A stretch of 64,000 nucleotides of DNA from Eriocheir sinensis (Eukaryota > Arthropoda > Malacostraca > Decapoda > Varunidae): NCBI RefSeq assembly GCF_024679095.1, contig NC_066571.1, forward strand, positions 7,580,974-7,644,973, in the 5' to 3' direction. Under the pieces are notes generated by a model, which saw nothing but the letters and a program-made list of their open reading frames with translations, did no database searches and had not been told where the DNA came from. The number at the start of each line of letters is the position of its first letter. Positions within the stretch are counted from its first letter, which is position 1. Both the position numbers and the translations under genes were made by a program. Below, piece by piece: positions 10,813 to 25,518 of this stretch.

Positions 10813-11429
10813 TAATGAAAGATAAAGGTCGTCGCCAGCAGCCCCGCCTTCAGGTGAATCAGTTAGTCTCTGTCGCTGCTACTTTTGATAGTTTTTTTTA
10901 TCATAATGGAGTTGTTTTTGTTATTATTCCTGTTGTTTTTGTTGTTGGTGGTGGGGTGATCCTTGTGCTGATGTTGCTAAAGCTGTTACTTCTGGCCCTG
11001 GCTTATGTTGACAGTAAAGGAAGCCGTTCAAGGGGAAAATAAATACAACAACAACAACAACAGAATAAAACTCTAAACGCTGCTCCGCCAATATAAAACA
11101 GAACTACTATTACTACTACTACTACCACTACTGCTGTTGCTATTGTTGCCTTCACTGGTTCTGCTGGAGACAATACTCGGAAGCCACCCAGTGTTTCGTT
11201 CCTCGCATTCCGCTAATACTCGGAAAGGAAGCGCCATTCTCTTAACGCGAAGAACACGTCTCCAGTGTGCAGCATTTCGAGGAGCCATTGTAACCCGGCG
11301 AGGAACATGACGTCCTCAGCCCACCAGTGACTCCAAACACAGAAAACTCCATTAGGTGTGCGAGGTGGCCTGCTGAATGCTTGATTTAGGCTCTTAGGTC
11401 ACTGGAGCATGTGGCACTGCGAGAGAGTC
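10601..11429. other. Mixed sequence with (GT)n and short triplet runs
   Basis: A GAGGACGAGG-type run (10680-10740), (GT)n at about 10763-10811, a fragment of the poly(A)-tailed dispersed family near 11008-11042, (CAA)n near 11046-11062 and a short (ACT)n near 11104-11135. 11140-11429 is unique and holds no supported gene. Confidence 0.5.
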
Positions 11430-11541
11430 TATACAAGGAAACAGTTTAATCTGGCATATTGTGACCGTAGATTTTTTCTCCGCTTCCATAACGTGGCAAA
11501 GTAGGAATAAACGTTGACAATTAAATCTGGCTCGCCTTAAC

Positions 11542-11615
<74 letters not shown>
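11425..11615. repeat. Dispersed ~110-bp repeat plus (GA)n, copy 1
   Basis: Positions 11440-11545 match 13595-13706 almost throughout, including TGTGACCGTAGATTTTTT, CGCTTCCATAACGTGGC and AGTAGGAATAAACGTTGAC. Within the repeat, TTTAATCTGGC near its start and TTAAATCTGGC near its end form a short internal direct repeat. It runs directly into (GA)n at 11545-11614. Confidence 0.9.
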
Positions 11616-11616
<1 letters not shown>

Positions 11617-11711
11617 CCATTAATACCGCGAGGACATGGCTTTCGTCAACACTGCTTAGCACTACACCGTCTGAAAATCTTGTGTCTCTGTGCAAGGTTG
11701 CCTACTCGATT

Positions 11712-11842
11712 TTATTTACAGGATAGCAGGCAGCTCGAGGGAAAAACAGAGGAAACAAAAAAAGTCCACTTCCGCTGCTCCAGGATATAGTTGAGCTTGA
11801 TAGAGCAGCCGAGAGAGGGTCAAAATCGGATAGAGAGGTGTC
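11712..11842 (-). mobile_element. Poly(A)-tailed dispersed repeat, diverged copy
   Basis: TTTACAGGATAGCAGGCAGC, then CAAAAAAAGTCC, then GCTGCTCC, then GAGAGGTGTC occur in the same order as in the better copy at 12086-12223. On the minus strand the family reads from GACACCTCTC to a terminal TGTAAA(A)n. Confidence 0.7.
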
Positions 11843-12085
11843 TTGATAGTCTCCATTTCGAAGTGTTTAATTAATAGGCAGCCGAGACTTTTAGGTCAGT
11901 GTTTATATACGTCACTGAGCTCGAGGGTACGGTTAATTTCCTCTCGTGTCCAGCGCTGACCGTCTCTTCCTTCGCTTAATGAGACGGGTCGTGTTTCCGC
12001 CTGCCGCCTTTAATGCTGTTTTTAATGCTGAAAGACAGACCAAGAACGGAGGAAGTGTCTGCTAAAATGATGCGCCGATGAATAT
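11843..12085. other. Unique intergenic sequence
   Basis: Balanced composition with no open frame of note and no recognised repeat. Confidence 0.35.
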
Positions 12086-12223
12086 GTTTTTTTTTACAAC
12101 AAAGGAGGCAGCTCAAGGGCACAAAAAAAGGAAACAATACTAAAAAAGCTCGCTACTCGCTGCTCCCAAAAAGAATCCAAAGAGGTGGCCGAAAGAGAGG
12201 TCAATTTCGGGAGGAGAGGTGTC
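12086..12223 (-). mobile_element. Poly(A)-tailed SINE-like repeat, well-preserved copy
   Basis: A T-run, ACAACAAAGGAGGCAGCTCA, AAAAAAAGGAAACAA, GCTCGCTACTCGCTGCTCCC, GAATCCAAAGAGGTGGCCG, GAGGTCAATTTCGGGAGG and AGAGGTGTC. Related copies lie near 11712, 30023, 33814, 42467, 47751 and 49351. Read on the minus strand, each ends TTGTTGTAAAAAAAA, a poly(A)-type tail that suggests retroposition. I see no clear tRNA A and B boxes, so the source RNA is unknown. Confidence 0.8.
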
Positions 12224-12424
12224 CGGACTCCCTCACTTAGACAGTAGATTAAACCGCGAGAATTGACTTGAAAATAGAACGGTGGATGGGTGGAACAGGC
12301 TGGGCAGGTTACGAATAGAATGGTTGTTTAGTAGAATAGATTTGGTAGTCATTTTGTGTGGTGGAAGAGCAAGAATAGGTTAGATAAATGAATGCTTCCA
12401 TGAGCTTGTGTTTCTGTGAGTGGT

Positions 12425-12425
12425 A

Positions 12426-12465
<40 letters not shown>

Positions 12466-12485
12466 TACTGTATCTTGTAATGTGT

Positions 12486-12534
<49 letters not shown>

Positions 12535-12590
12535 TACATTTCACGGACATTTCTATTAATGGCATTCAGTGAAGTCTGGTCGTGTAGCCA

Positions 12591-12665
<75 letters not shown>

Positions 12666-12666
12666 T

Positions 12667-12716
<50 letters not shown>
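12425..12716. repeat. (TC)n, (GT)n, (TC)n, (CA)n microsatellite cluster
   Basis: (TC)n at about 12427-12461, (GT)n at about 12480-12532, (TC)n at about 12596-12661 and (CA)n at about 12668-12714. Confidence 0.97.
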
Positions 12717-13537
12717 AGTTACCAGTGTCTATTCCTTCATCTCCTTTTTTTTCTTCTTTTTTTCTTCCTTGACTAGGCTGGTGAGCTCGCCGGCAAAGCA
12801 AAGTGGTCTCGCCTTTTTCCTCCTCCTCCTCCTCCTCCTCCTCCTCCGAGTCGGGTACCTTCAGGAGGAAAGCATTTGGTAGTGTGCAAAGTTTCTCGTG
12901 TCTTCATTTCGCACACGTCTTCTCTCTTCTCTTCCTCTCGTTTCTCTCTCCTTTCTTTCTTATTTTTCAGTTTTTATTTTTGTTCTTTTTCATCTTGTTT
13001 CGTCTTCCTCGTCTTCTTCTTTTTCTTCTTCTTCTTATTATTCTTTTTCTTATTATTATTGTCATTCATATTTTCTTCCTCTGACTATTTTTACTCCTCC
13101 TTCTCCTCCTCCTCCGTTTCGCACCCCATATCACTTTCCACCAACTGTCGTTTATTGCTTTCATTCCTATTGTTATGCTCCTTTTATTTTTCACTCGCTC
13201 CTCCTCCTCGTTTTCATTTCCATTTGCATTTTCGTCCACCGTCTCCTCCTCCTCTTCCTCCTCCTTTTAGTCCATCTGCCCACCTCCTCTGCCTCGTCTT
13301 ACTTCTTCTCCTTCTCTGTCCTCTTCCTTTTGTCCTTCCTCCTCTCATTTTCTTATTTGCTCCCATTCCCATGTTCATTCTCACCCTTATCCAGTTTCTC
13401 CTACTTCGTCTCTTCTTCCTCCTTCTCCTCCTGCTAGATGGTAATGCATTTCTCCTTTTTCTGACGTGTCGGAAACAGTAAGCCTTTTGTTCTCGCGCTC
13501 TCTTCCTCTGACTTTCGCGAGGGAGAGTGAGGAAAAA

Positions 13538-13540
<3 letters not shown>
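12717..13540. repeat. Polypyrimidine region with (TCC)n and (TTC)n
   Basis: About 700 bp of T/C-rich DNA with (CCT)n near 12820-12846 and CTTCTTCTT runs near 13010-13040. The 93-201 residue frames over it are Ser/Phe/Leu artefacts. Confidence 0.85.
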
Positions 13541-13583
<43 letters not shown>

Positions 13584-13704
13584 ATCTATTCAAGAGTGAG
13601 ACAGTTAAATCTGGCTTGCTGTGACCGTAGATTTTTTTCACCGCTTCCATAACGTGGCGAAGTAGGAATAAACGTTGACAATTAAATCTGGCTCGCTTTA
13701 ACCG

Positions 13705-13730
<26 letters not shown>
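13541..13730. repeat. Dispersed ~110-bp repeat flanked by (GA)n, copy 2
   Basis: This is the second copy of the element at 11425-11615, again followed immediately by (GA)n (13706-13729) and also preceded by (GA)n (13541-13580). The lengths match closely and differences are a few substitutions. Confidence 0.9.
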
Positions 13731-13735
<5 letters not shown>

Positions 13736-13924
13736 GCCTTTACACACTTACCAACGAGAGGAGAGGAAGAAATTGTTTCCTATTGTTGCTGTACGAGTGT
13801 TTTGTAATCAAGAGGAAGAGGAGGATTCGTTTAAGGAAGAGGAACTGGATTAACTTAGTTGTACGTGGAGGAAGAAAGAATCGGGGGAGGAGGAGGAAGA
13901 GGAGGAAGAAGAGGAGGAAAAAAG

Positions 13925-13968
<44 letters not shown>

Positions 13969-14119
13969 TGTGTGGATTATGTCAATGCCACAACCAACGA
14001 GGAATAGGTACTCTCTATCTATCTATCTGTCTATCTATCTCTTTCGCTCTGTCTTTGATCTTTTCCTTTCTAAAGTGATCCGATTTACCATTTGCACATA
14101 TTCTCTGTTGCAACATAAA

Positions 14120-14156
<37 letters not shown>

Positions 14157-14160
14157 ATAT
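13731..14160. other. Purine-rich spacer with short (GA)n and (CTAT)n
   Basis: (GGA)n near 13880-13920, (GA)n at about 13927-13966, (CTAT)n near 14014-14040 and (GA)n at about 14124-14152. No gene. Confidence 0.6.
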
Positions 14161-14235
14161 ACATTGAAGAGGGAATTGAAAACCAGATCGAGTGCATAAA
14201 AGTCCATGCGCTTATTCTTCACTCAGCCCAGAGCA

Positions 14236-14371
14236 AGGTGGTGGTGATGGTGGTGGTGGTGGTAGTGGTAGTGGTGCTGTTGTTGGTGGTGGTAGTGGTG
14301 GTTGTAGTGGGGATGGTGACGTAGGTGATGGTGGAGTAGTGGTGGTGATGTTACACACACACACACACACT

Positions 14372-14414
<43 letters not shown>

Positions 14415-14534
14415 TGCAAAAAGGCATTGGTGTTGCTGTCATGTATTACCTTCCTCAGGTGTGTGAATAGGTAATGAGGAGGAGGAGGAGGAGAAGGAAG
14501 AGGAGGAGGAGGAGGAGGAGGAGGAGGAGGAAAA
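14236..14534. repeat. (GGT)n, (CA)n and (GGA)n cluster
   Basis: Degenerate (GGT)n at 14236-14350, (CA)n at about 14353-14412 and (GGA)n at about 14477-14531. Confidence 0.95.
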
Positions 14535-15010
14535 AAGCCCTAGTTATTTCCTCCATGAGTTTCTATGAGAGAGAGAGAGAGAGAGAGACCCACTTCAACT
14601 CATCTTTTCTGAGAACACTTCCTCCCATCTACTAAACACTCCATCCTTCCTCCTTCCCTCCCTTTTCCTGCTTCCTGCCTCCCATTCCTCCTTTCACTTT
14701 AATCCTCCTTCCCGTACTCCCTAATTATATCCTTCCTTTCTTTCCTCCTTTCCTTTCCTTATTCCTTTCTACATAACCGTTTTCCTATTTTCTTTTCTTC
14801 CTTCGCTCTTTCATTTCATTCATTCATTCTGTCCCTCTTTCCTTTTTCATTATTTTCTCATTTTCTTTATTCTTGTCTCCCTACTTTATTTGTTCTTTCC
14901 TGAAAATCATATTCTTAACCTTCCCTAATTCCTTCTTGCTTTTTTTATTTCTTTTTTTTCTTTTCTTACATGTTTTCCTCTTTCATTGCTTCCTATCTCC
15001 CGTTGCTATC
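14535..15010. other. Polypyrimidine-rich sequence
   Basis: (GA)n near 14567-14589, then TCCTTCC/TTCCTTT-type C/T-rich DNA. No coding evidence. Confidence 0.6.
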
Positions 15011-15545
15011 ATTACTACCCTTTGAACTACTACCTAACCTTGAGTGAGTGGGTTGGGTCGCGAGGATAGGTCGGGCCAAAGAGGGCGGGGCTGAGACCTT
15101 CGAGTTCTCTCTTTTCCTCTCCTACTTTACCTCCCTTTGCCCCGTTCCTTCCGGTTTAGTGTTGAAAGCCACTCAGTGATACACACACACACACACACAC
15201 ACACTCACGCACACACACACTCACGCACACACACACACGCACACTTCAGTAAGGACGAGTCTCTTGAGGCCTTTCTCTATTTGTAGTAAATCTTTCGCAA
15301 CAAATTCCCCGCCTTGTTCAGGAATTTTTGGGTCTCATAGTTTTCAGGCGAGCAAGGAAGGGATGCGTGTCGGCCCCGCCCATCTTTATTTCTTTTACGC
15401 GGGTTTAGGTATCAGTTTACAGTGACGTGCGTTATTCATTATCAGTTATCCATTGTTTTGTATTTTCTGCTACTTTGGTCCATTGTTTTTTTTCCGGTCA
15501 CTCATCTTTTTCCCTTCCTAATTATTTTTTCTTCTTCTTCTTTGA
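15011..15545. other. Unique GC-moderate blocks around a (CA)n tract
   Basis: 15045-15175 and 15250-15480 are balanced, non-repetitive sequences split by an imperfect (CA)n at about 15181-15244. I find no splice-paired open frame. Confidence 0.35.
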
Positions 15546-15554
15546 CGTTTTTCA

Positions 15555-15637
15555 TTACTACTACTACGACTACTACTATTACTGCTACTACTACTACTAC
15601 TACTATTACTACTACTACTACTACAACTAAAACTAAA

Positions 15638-15677
<40 letters not shown>

Positions 15678-15692
15678 TAATTACAACTACAG
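15555..15692. repeat. (ACT)n trinucleotide array
   Basis: Imperfect (CTA)n with AACTAAAACTAAAACT interruptions near 15624. Poly-Thr, poly-Tyr and poly-Val frames are artefacts. Confidence 0.95.
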
Positions 15693-16018
15693 TTACTAAC
15701 ATATTCTAATACAAGTTTCCAATACTTATGATCGCTACCATATTCTCAGTTGCGAAATTTCTCCTTTACGGCTTAGCGCTGCGAGGGGAGACTAAAGAAT
15801 CCTACCTGCGTATTATTTATCAGTTTATTATCACACGGTTTTCTAGTTTCTCAACGCTTTCTCTTTTCCTGCTGAATTTCTGTGACCGCTGCTTGTGTCT
15901 GTCTGCGAATCGTCATCTCGTTCTGCGTTTTACTTATTCATTTCGCTTCGTCATTTTCGTCATTTTACAACGAAATGGCGCGGAAAAGAATGACTCGAGA
16001 ATTTCACGTCTTCTTCAT
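15693..16018. other. Unique intergenic sequence
   Basis: Balanced sequence. A frame from 15728 is open for 128 codons but ends in GA-repeat and has no recognisable features. Confidence 0.3.
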
Positions 16019-17790
<1,772 letters not shown>

Positions 17791-18410
17791 GTGGGGCAAA
17801 GTAACACCACGCATACTTGGGGGCCACGCCTTTCCCAGGGGTGGAGGAGGAGAAGGAGGAGGAGGAGGAGGAGGAGGAGGAGGAGGAATTGAGGTCTTGC
17901 CTAGGGATGACCTTAGATGAATTCTTTGTTGGCATTTCGTGCGTGTGGAGGAGGAGGAGGAATGGAGAGAAGAAGAGATGGAGGAAAGGTGGAGGGAGGG
18001 AGGGATTGGTGGGAATGAGAGACGGAGGGAGGGAGGGGAAAAGAGTGGGTTTGGTAAGGTATTGGGGAGGAAGAGGGAGAGGGAGAGGCAAGGATATAGG
18101 GGGAGGAAAGAGGAGAGAGAGGGAGGAAGGGGTTGATATGAGGGAATGAAAGGAGGGAGGGAAGAGGAGAGGTGCTGAAGATATGGGGAGGGAGAGAGAG
18201 GGAAAAAGAGGGAGAGGTTGGTATAAGGGAAGGAAAGGAAGGGATGAGAGGGGAGGGAGGGAGAGAAAGGGGGGAATGGAGGGTAAGGGGATATGGGTAG
18301 GGAAGGAGGGGAAGGGGGAGATATTTTTCACGCCCTTACCTTCTCCTAAGACACTCCCTCGGGGTTCACAAGGGCACAACGGCGGCTTAATATTCCTCAC
18401 ATGTGCTGGA

Positions 18411-18445
<35 letters not shown>

Positions 18446-18480
18446 GTTGTTGTTGTTGTTGTTGTTATTGTCATCCTTCT
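17791..18480. repeat. (GGA)n/polypurine stretch then (GT)n and (GTT)n
   Basis: (GGA)n at 17841-17887, polypurine at 17945-18320, (GT)n at about 18411-18443 and (GTT)n at about 18444-18467. Confidence 0.85.
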
Positions 18481-19085
18481 ATTAGTCACTGCTTCTTTCC
18501 CCCCCTGAGCCAAGTACATTCCCCCCCCCCCCCCTGCCCCCCCTATAAGCTTTGCGTTGCCGTGCCTGTTCAAACGGCAGGGGTCGGCAGGGGACGCCTA
18601 ATCCCCTGCTCTATAGGCGGCCTTATTGGTGCAGGGTCGCCGAGCCCGGGGTATTATTATGGGGTTATTGTTACAGTTATTATTTTTATTATTGTTATTT
18701 TCATTATTATTATTATTATTATTATTGTTGTTGTTGTTGTTGCTATCCTTATTATTACGTATTTTCTGTTTTGAGCAATACTTTTATTTTCTATTGCTAT
18801 TTTTCTTCCTGCTCCTCCTCCTCCTCCTCCTCCTCCTACTACTACTACTACTACTACTACTTACTACTACTATCCCCACGACTACTACTACTCTTACTAC
18901 CTTGATAACAGTAATAACAATAACAAAAAAACAAAAACAAAAAAACCACCCCCGCTTAGCTGCTTGAGTGCCCCCTTCTCCCCCTCGAGGGTCGGTGAAC
19001 TCCTCTCCCCATAGCCTTCCTTTACCCTCTCTTAGTCTCGTAACTGAGCCCGCGGACTTAACTCAGCCTTGTCTAACGTCACATG
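18481..19085. other. Short GC-rich unique block between triplet repeats
   Basis: A C-run at about 18520-18534, then a GC-rich unique block 18541-18655, then (ATT)n and (GTT)n to 18742, (TCC)n near 18813-18835, (CTA)n near 18836-18880, and a unique C-rich stretch to 19085. The unique block has no frame I can assign. Confidence 0.5.
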
Positions 19086-20900
<1,815 letters not shown>

Positions 20901-21440
20901 ACGCACCAGTGGAGGGTATTACTGTTCCCCTTCGTCATCGCCTCCTGCAGTAGACTGAAGGTAGTGCGTGGAGGAAGCTTCTCGTTCATGCCTATCGCTT
21001 CTTCACACTCGCGTCTCCCGCATAAATCTCTTCTTTTTTTCCCTCTCTTCTCTCTCCCCTTCCCTTCTCTTCTGTCTCTTTCAGCCGCTTTCCACCCTTC
21101 TCTTCATTCATATTGTTTAATGCCTCTTAATCCTGATATCTGCATACCTTTGCTTGCTCGCCTAAACTGTTATTTTTACTTTTCTTGTTTTTATTTTATT
21201 TTTCTTGGTTATTTGCGCTTGTTTGCGTGTTTCCTCTCAAAGCGGGTCATCCACCATCCATCATACCATTAACTCCTTTAAAAATCCGATCGACTGTTAT
21301 TTCGCTGCGTCAGGAGTGAATTGGATACCGAAGCGCTTTCTTCTGCTCTGCGGGCCCCAAGTGACGGTCGAGAAGATTGAAGCAGCATAGCGACAACCTC
21401 GTAGTGAGCCAGTATGCTTTCTGTTGCCTGCGTTTCCGTG
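20901..21440. other. Unique intergenic sequence
   Basis: Balanced sequence, most complex at 21230-21410. Short frames exist but none has domains or clear splice sites. Confidence 0.3.
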
Positions 21441-21809
<369 letters not shown>

Positions 21810-21843
21810 GTCGCTGCACTGTTTCGAGAAGTACACAAAAAAG

Positions 21844-21867
21844 GGGGATCAAGATTGTTTGATCCCC
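21844..21867. repeat. Perfect 9-bp hairpin
   Basis: GGGGATCAA (21844-21852) pairs with TTGATCCCC (21859-21867) across a 6-nt loop. It sits in a 200-bp unique patch between (TC)n and polypurine DNA. There is no T-run or other sign of a terminator. Confidence 0.75.
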
Positions 21868-22010
21868 GGCGTCAAATATAATCCCCCTTGCACTCTAGCC
21901 TTTCGTCTCTTTTATCCGCCCTTCCTTCGCTCCCTCCGGCCCGCCCTCCGCTGCTATCCCATGGAGGCCTCGTTTGATCCTCAGAGGGCATTGTAGTCCT
22001 CGCCTCGTCG
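21868..22010. other. Unique C-rich patch
   Basis: Balanced C-rich sequence with no supported gene. Confidence 0.3.
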
Positions 22011-23140
22011 ACGTGAGAGGGAAGGAAGTGAGATGGTAGGAGGAGAGGATAAGGATAAGTGGAATGGGGAAAGAGAGAGGAAGAGAGGGAAGTAGGGATG
22101 GTAAGGAGGCGTTAGGAGCAGAGGGCAGAAGAGAGATAGCTAAGCATATGAAGGGAGAAGGGAAAAGACAGTATGAAAAGGAGAGAATGAGGAATGAAGA
22201 TGGTAAACAGGGAGAAGGGAAGGAAGGGCTGCAGTAGGGGAAGGAAAAGAGATAGGGAGAGATGGAAGTAGGGATTGAAAGAAGGCAATGATAAACGGAG
22301 GGAGAGATAGAGAAGATGGCCCGGGGGAGGAGAGAGGAGAAGGGCTAAGAAAGGAGGGGAAAGGAAGAGGAAGATAGGAAGAAATAGGTATGGTAAAGAG
22401 GGAAGGAGACGAAGGTGGAGAGGTGAAGAGGGTGGGGATGAAAAGGGAACGAGAAACGGCAAGGAAAGAGGAGGAAAGAAAGCGGAAAAGAGGGAAGTTG
22501 TGAGGGAAGGAGGGAGAGGGAGAGACGGAAGAGGCTGGGAGAGCTGGAGAGAGGGAAAGAAGAGGGTATGGATGCGAGGGAGAAAACAGGAAGGTAAGGT
22601 TTTTGAGGGAGAGTTGAGGAAAGGAGAACAGAACATTAGTGGCCGAGGGAGGAAAACTTAGGCAAGGAAAAGACATGGAGGAAAGAGGGAAGAAAGAAGG
22701 GGAAAGGAGAATGAATGAGGAGAGAGAGAGATAGAAAGGAAAGAGGTGGGAGAAAGTGGAAGGAATGGAATAGAGGAGGGAAGGAGGAATGAGAGATTGA
22801 GAGGAAGAAGGAAAGAGAGAGGAGGAAAGAATGGAGGAGAAATGAAGAGAGAGATGAGAGGGAGGAAAATAGGACAGAGAGAGACATGGAGAAAGGAGGG
22901 AAGAGAGAGGAGAAGGAAGGAGGGATGTGAGAAGAGATGAAGGAAGGATGGGAAGGGAAGGAGAGGGGAAGGAAGGAAGGGAAGGGAGGAGGGAAGGAGG
23001 GGGAAGAGAAGAGAGGAGAGAGGGAAAGGAAGGAAGGGAGAGAGAGAGGTAAGGAAGTAAGGGAAGACAGGAGGGAAGGGAGGGATGGAGGCAGGGAAGG
23101 GGAGGAAGGGGTGATGGGTCGGGATGGGTGATGACGCGTG
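22011..23140. repeat. 1.1-kb polypurine stretch
   Basis: Almost pure A/G on the plus strand, mainly GGAAGGAG and GAGAGA motifs without a fixed period. The 334-codon frame on the minus strand is compositional. Such DNA can form intramolecular triplexes. Confidence 0.9.
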
Positions 23141-23194
23141 ACAAAAAAAAAAGAAAAAAAAAGAGGCTGTTTCGTGTTTTCTCAATATGGAGAA

Positions 23195-23326
23195 GTGTGG
23201 CTGTGGTGGTGATGGTGGTAGCGGTGGTGATGGTGGTGGTGGTGGTGGTGGTGTTGGCTGTCTTGTTTTCCTCATATTAATTTTATATATATTAACTTTT
23301 CTATAGTGTGGCAGTGGCTGTTTTTC

Positions 23327-23366
<40 letters not shown>

Positions 23367-23592
23367 AAGGTAGCAGGAAAGAGAAAGTGATCTACGTGCA
23401 GGTGAAGTACATATAATTTCTTACCTGGAACTTACCTGCGCTGATCAACAGAGCTCCGTGGAAAACAACTCTTATTTATCTTAACTCAATCCTCTTTTTT
23501 TTATTTTCCTCGTTTTTATACTTGCATATTATTATTTTCGTTGCATTAAAAAAGAAAATAAAAACTAATCGAGAATGCTGGCTAAATATATC

Positions 23593-23635
<43 letters not shown>

Positions 23636-23728
23636 TGAGATAGGCGGTTTCGGGCGTGGGACAGGTAAACAGTCTCACCTGGAATGGGTTTAGCGAGTCA
23701 AGGTTAATTAGATGCTCTTTACCAACAC

Positions 23729-23791
<63 letters not shown>

Positions 23792-23800
23792 CACGGTAAT
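23195..23800. repeat. (GGT)n, (CA)n, (GA)n, (GA)n with unique spacers
   Basis: (GGT)n near 23200-23253, (CA)n at about 23328-23364, (GA)n at about 23597-23632 and 23732-23788. The spacer 23370-23595 is AT-rich with no gene. Confidence 0.9.
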
Positions 23801-24300
23801 AAATCAGGACCTAGCAACCAATTCCTCGCTTAAGACTCACACTCGCTCAGGAAGACTCGTAGCATTCCTGTTTTATCACCTGCAGCAAAAGGACACTCCC
23901 AGATGCCCTCTTAAACCCTCCCCTTCCCCTTCCTCCCCATCCCTCCCTAACCTCCCCAGCCTCCCCACGAGTAATAGCTGTCTCTCTTAATGGGGAGGAA
24001 TGAGCCTTAAGGGGCCACGATTAAGGGTAATGGGAAATATTGCCGTTCATTTGTTAGGCGTGAGAGACGAGGGAGAGAGCGAGGCGGAGATGCGGGAGTG
24101 AGCGGTCAGGGTTTGTCTTCTGACGCGAGGTGGAATAGTGATTAAAGGTGGGATTGTACCTGACGGGAAAAGTTGGCTTCGTGTCTGTGGTGGTGGTGGT
24201 GGCGGGTTGACAGATAGAGAAAAAAGAAAAAAAAAAAGGAAACGAAAAAGATGCAGGTGGTGATTGTGATGTGTTAGTAGATAAGAGATAGATAGATACA
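23801..24300. other. Unique intergenic sequence
   Basis: Mixed sequence with a short (GGT)n near 24187-24201. No supported gene. Confidence 0.35.
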
Positions 24301-24775
24301 CAGTTATTTCCCATATACTTGATTTCCTCTTCTTGTCACTATTTTTTAATGTGAAGGAGGCGGCTCAAGGATGAAACATTAAATAAAGAGGAAAAAAAAA
24401 AGATGTGTCTGTGTGGCTGTGGTGATGTGTAAATAGATAGAGATAAATCGATACATATATAGTTATTTCTCATATATGTTGGTTTCCTCCCCTTATCAAT
24501 ATTTTTTCTAAAGAGACGGATGCAGCTCAAAGAAGAAAAAAAAAGAAGAGGAAGCAAAAAAAGGATGAACAAAGGAAAAAAGAAGTCCTCAGTATTTTTT
24601 TTATTCATTTAATCCTTCCATTTCCTCTTTTTGTCAATATTTTTTAATGTGAAGGAGGCAGCTCAAGGACGAGAAATGAAATAAAGAGGAAGCAAAAAAG
24701 ATATGTGTGGCGCTAGATAGTTATTTCTCATATAGTTGAATTCCTCCCCTTATCAATATTTTTATAGCAAAGAAC
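24301..24775. repeat. Diverged three-copy tandem array containing SINE-like fragments
   Basis: TAGTTATTTCTCATATA followed by TTCCTCCCCTTATCAATATTTTT recurs near 24303, 24463 and 24722. Copies of GAAGGAGGC(A/G)GCTCAAGGA with its A-rich continuation, the tail end of the dispersed family, lie near 24353, 24513 and 24651. Confidence 0.75.
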
Positions 24776-25300
24776 TGGTATTATATAATGGATTTTGTCG
24801 ACTTGCTCGGTTTGGAATAAGAACACTTTTACCTCTCTTCAACTCATCCGATGTGGCGGTGGTGTGCTGAGATAGACAGATAGATAGATGGATAGATAAA
24901 TAGATAGATAGAGATAGAGACAGATACTAACAAACTCAGAGCATAAAGATAAACTAACAGCCAGAAACAAACATGGAAACAAACAAACAGACTACACCCG
25001 TCTCTTCCACACACCTGTCACACACCTGGCCTTGCTCACGTGTCCAGGTAACCAAGGGAGGAAATAAAGACCACACTAGCCAGGCGTTCCATCACGTCTG
25101 AGGTGGAATCCATTGTCAGGTGTGCGCGTGATGGCTTCCCGCGGTAAAGGACAGGTGTGAGGGGCAAATGAAGGCCAGGTAAGACGGGGGAGGTGAGCGG
25201 ACAGGTGAGAGAGGGGAGGCAACAGGTAGATGGAAGGAGGGGGGCAGGTAAATGGGGTCAGGTATAGAGATGCAGTCTTCCGTGATGCCGCTCTGATGCT
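24776..25300. other. Unique spacer with (GATA)n
   Basis: Mixed sequence with (GATA)n near 24875-24920. No gene seen. Confidence 0.35.
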
Positions 25301-25403
25301 GGTGGTGTGTGTGTGTGTGTGTGTGTGTGTGAGAGTTGTCTGTGTTGTTCTTGTGTTCCATTCTGTTCTTGCGTTTGAGTTTCCGTGATTGGACCAGAGT
25401 AGC

Positions 25404-25452
<49 letters not shown>

Positions 25453-25478
25453 CTATGCGAAAGGTCACCCACTGTATA

Positions 25479-25518
<40 letters not shown>

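Noticed and set aside
18520..18560. C-run as an assembly gap edge or recombination hot spot
   Set aside because: Only a homopolymer; nothing else supports either idea.
22140..23144. 334-codon minus-strand frame rich in Ser/Leu/Pro
   Set aside because: Compositional artefact of a 1.1-kb polypurine stretch.
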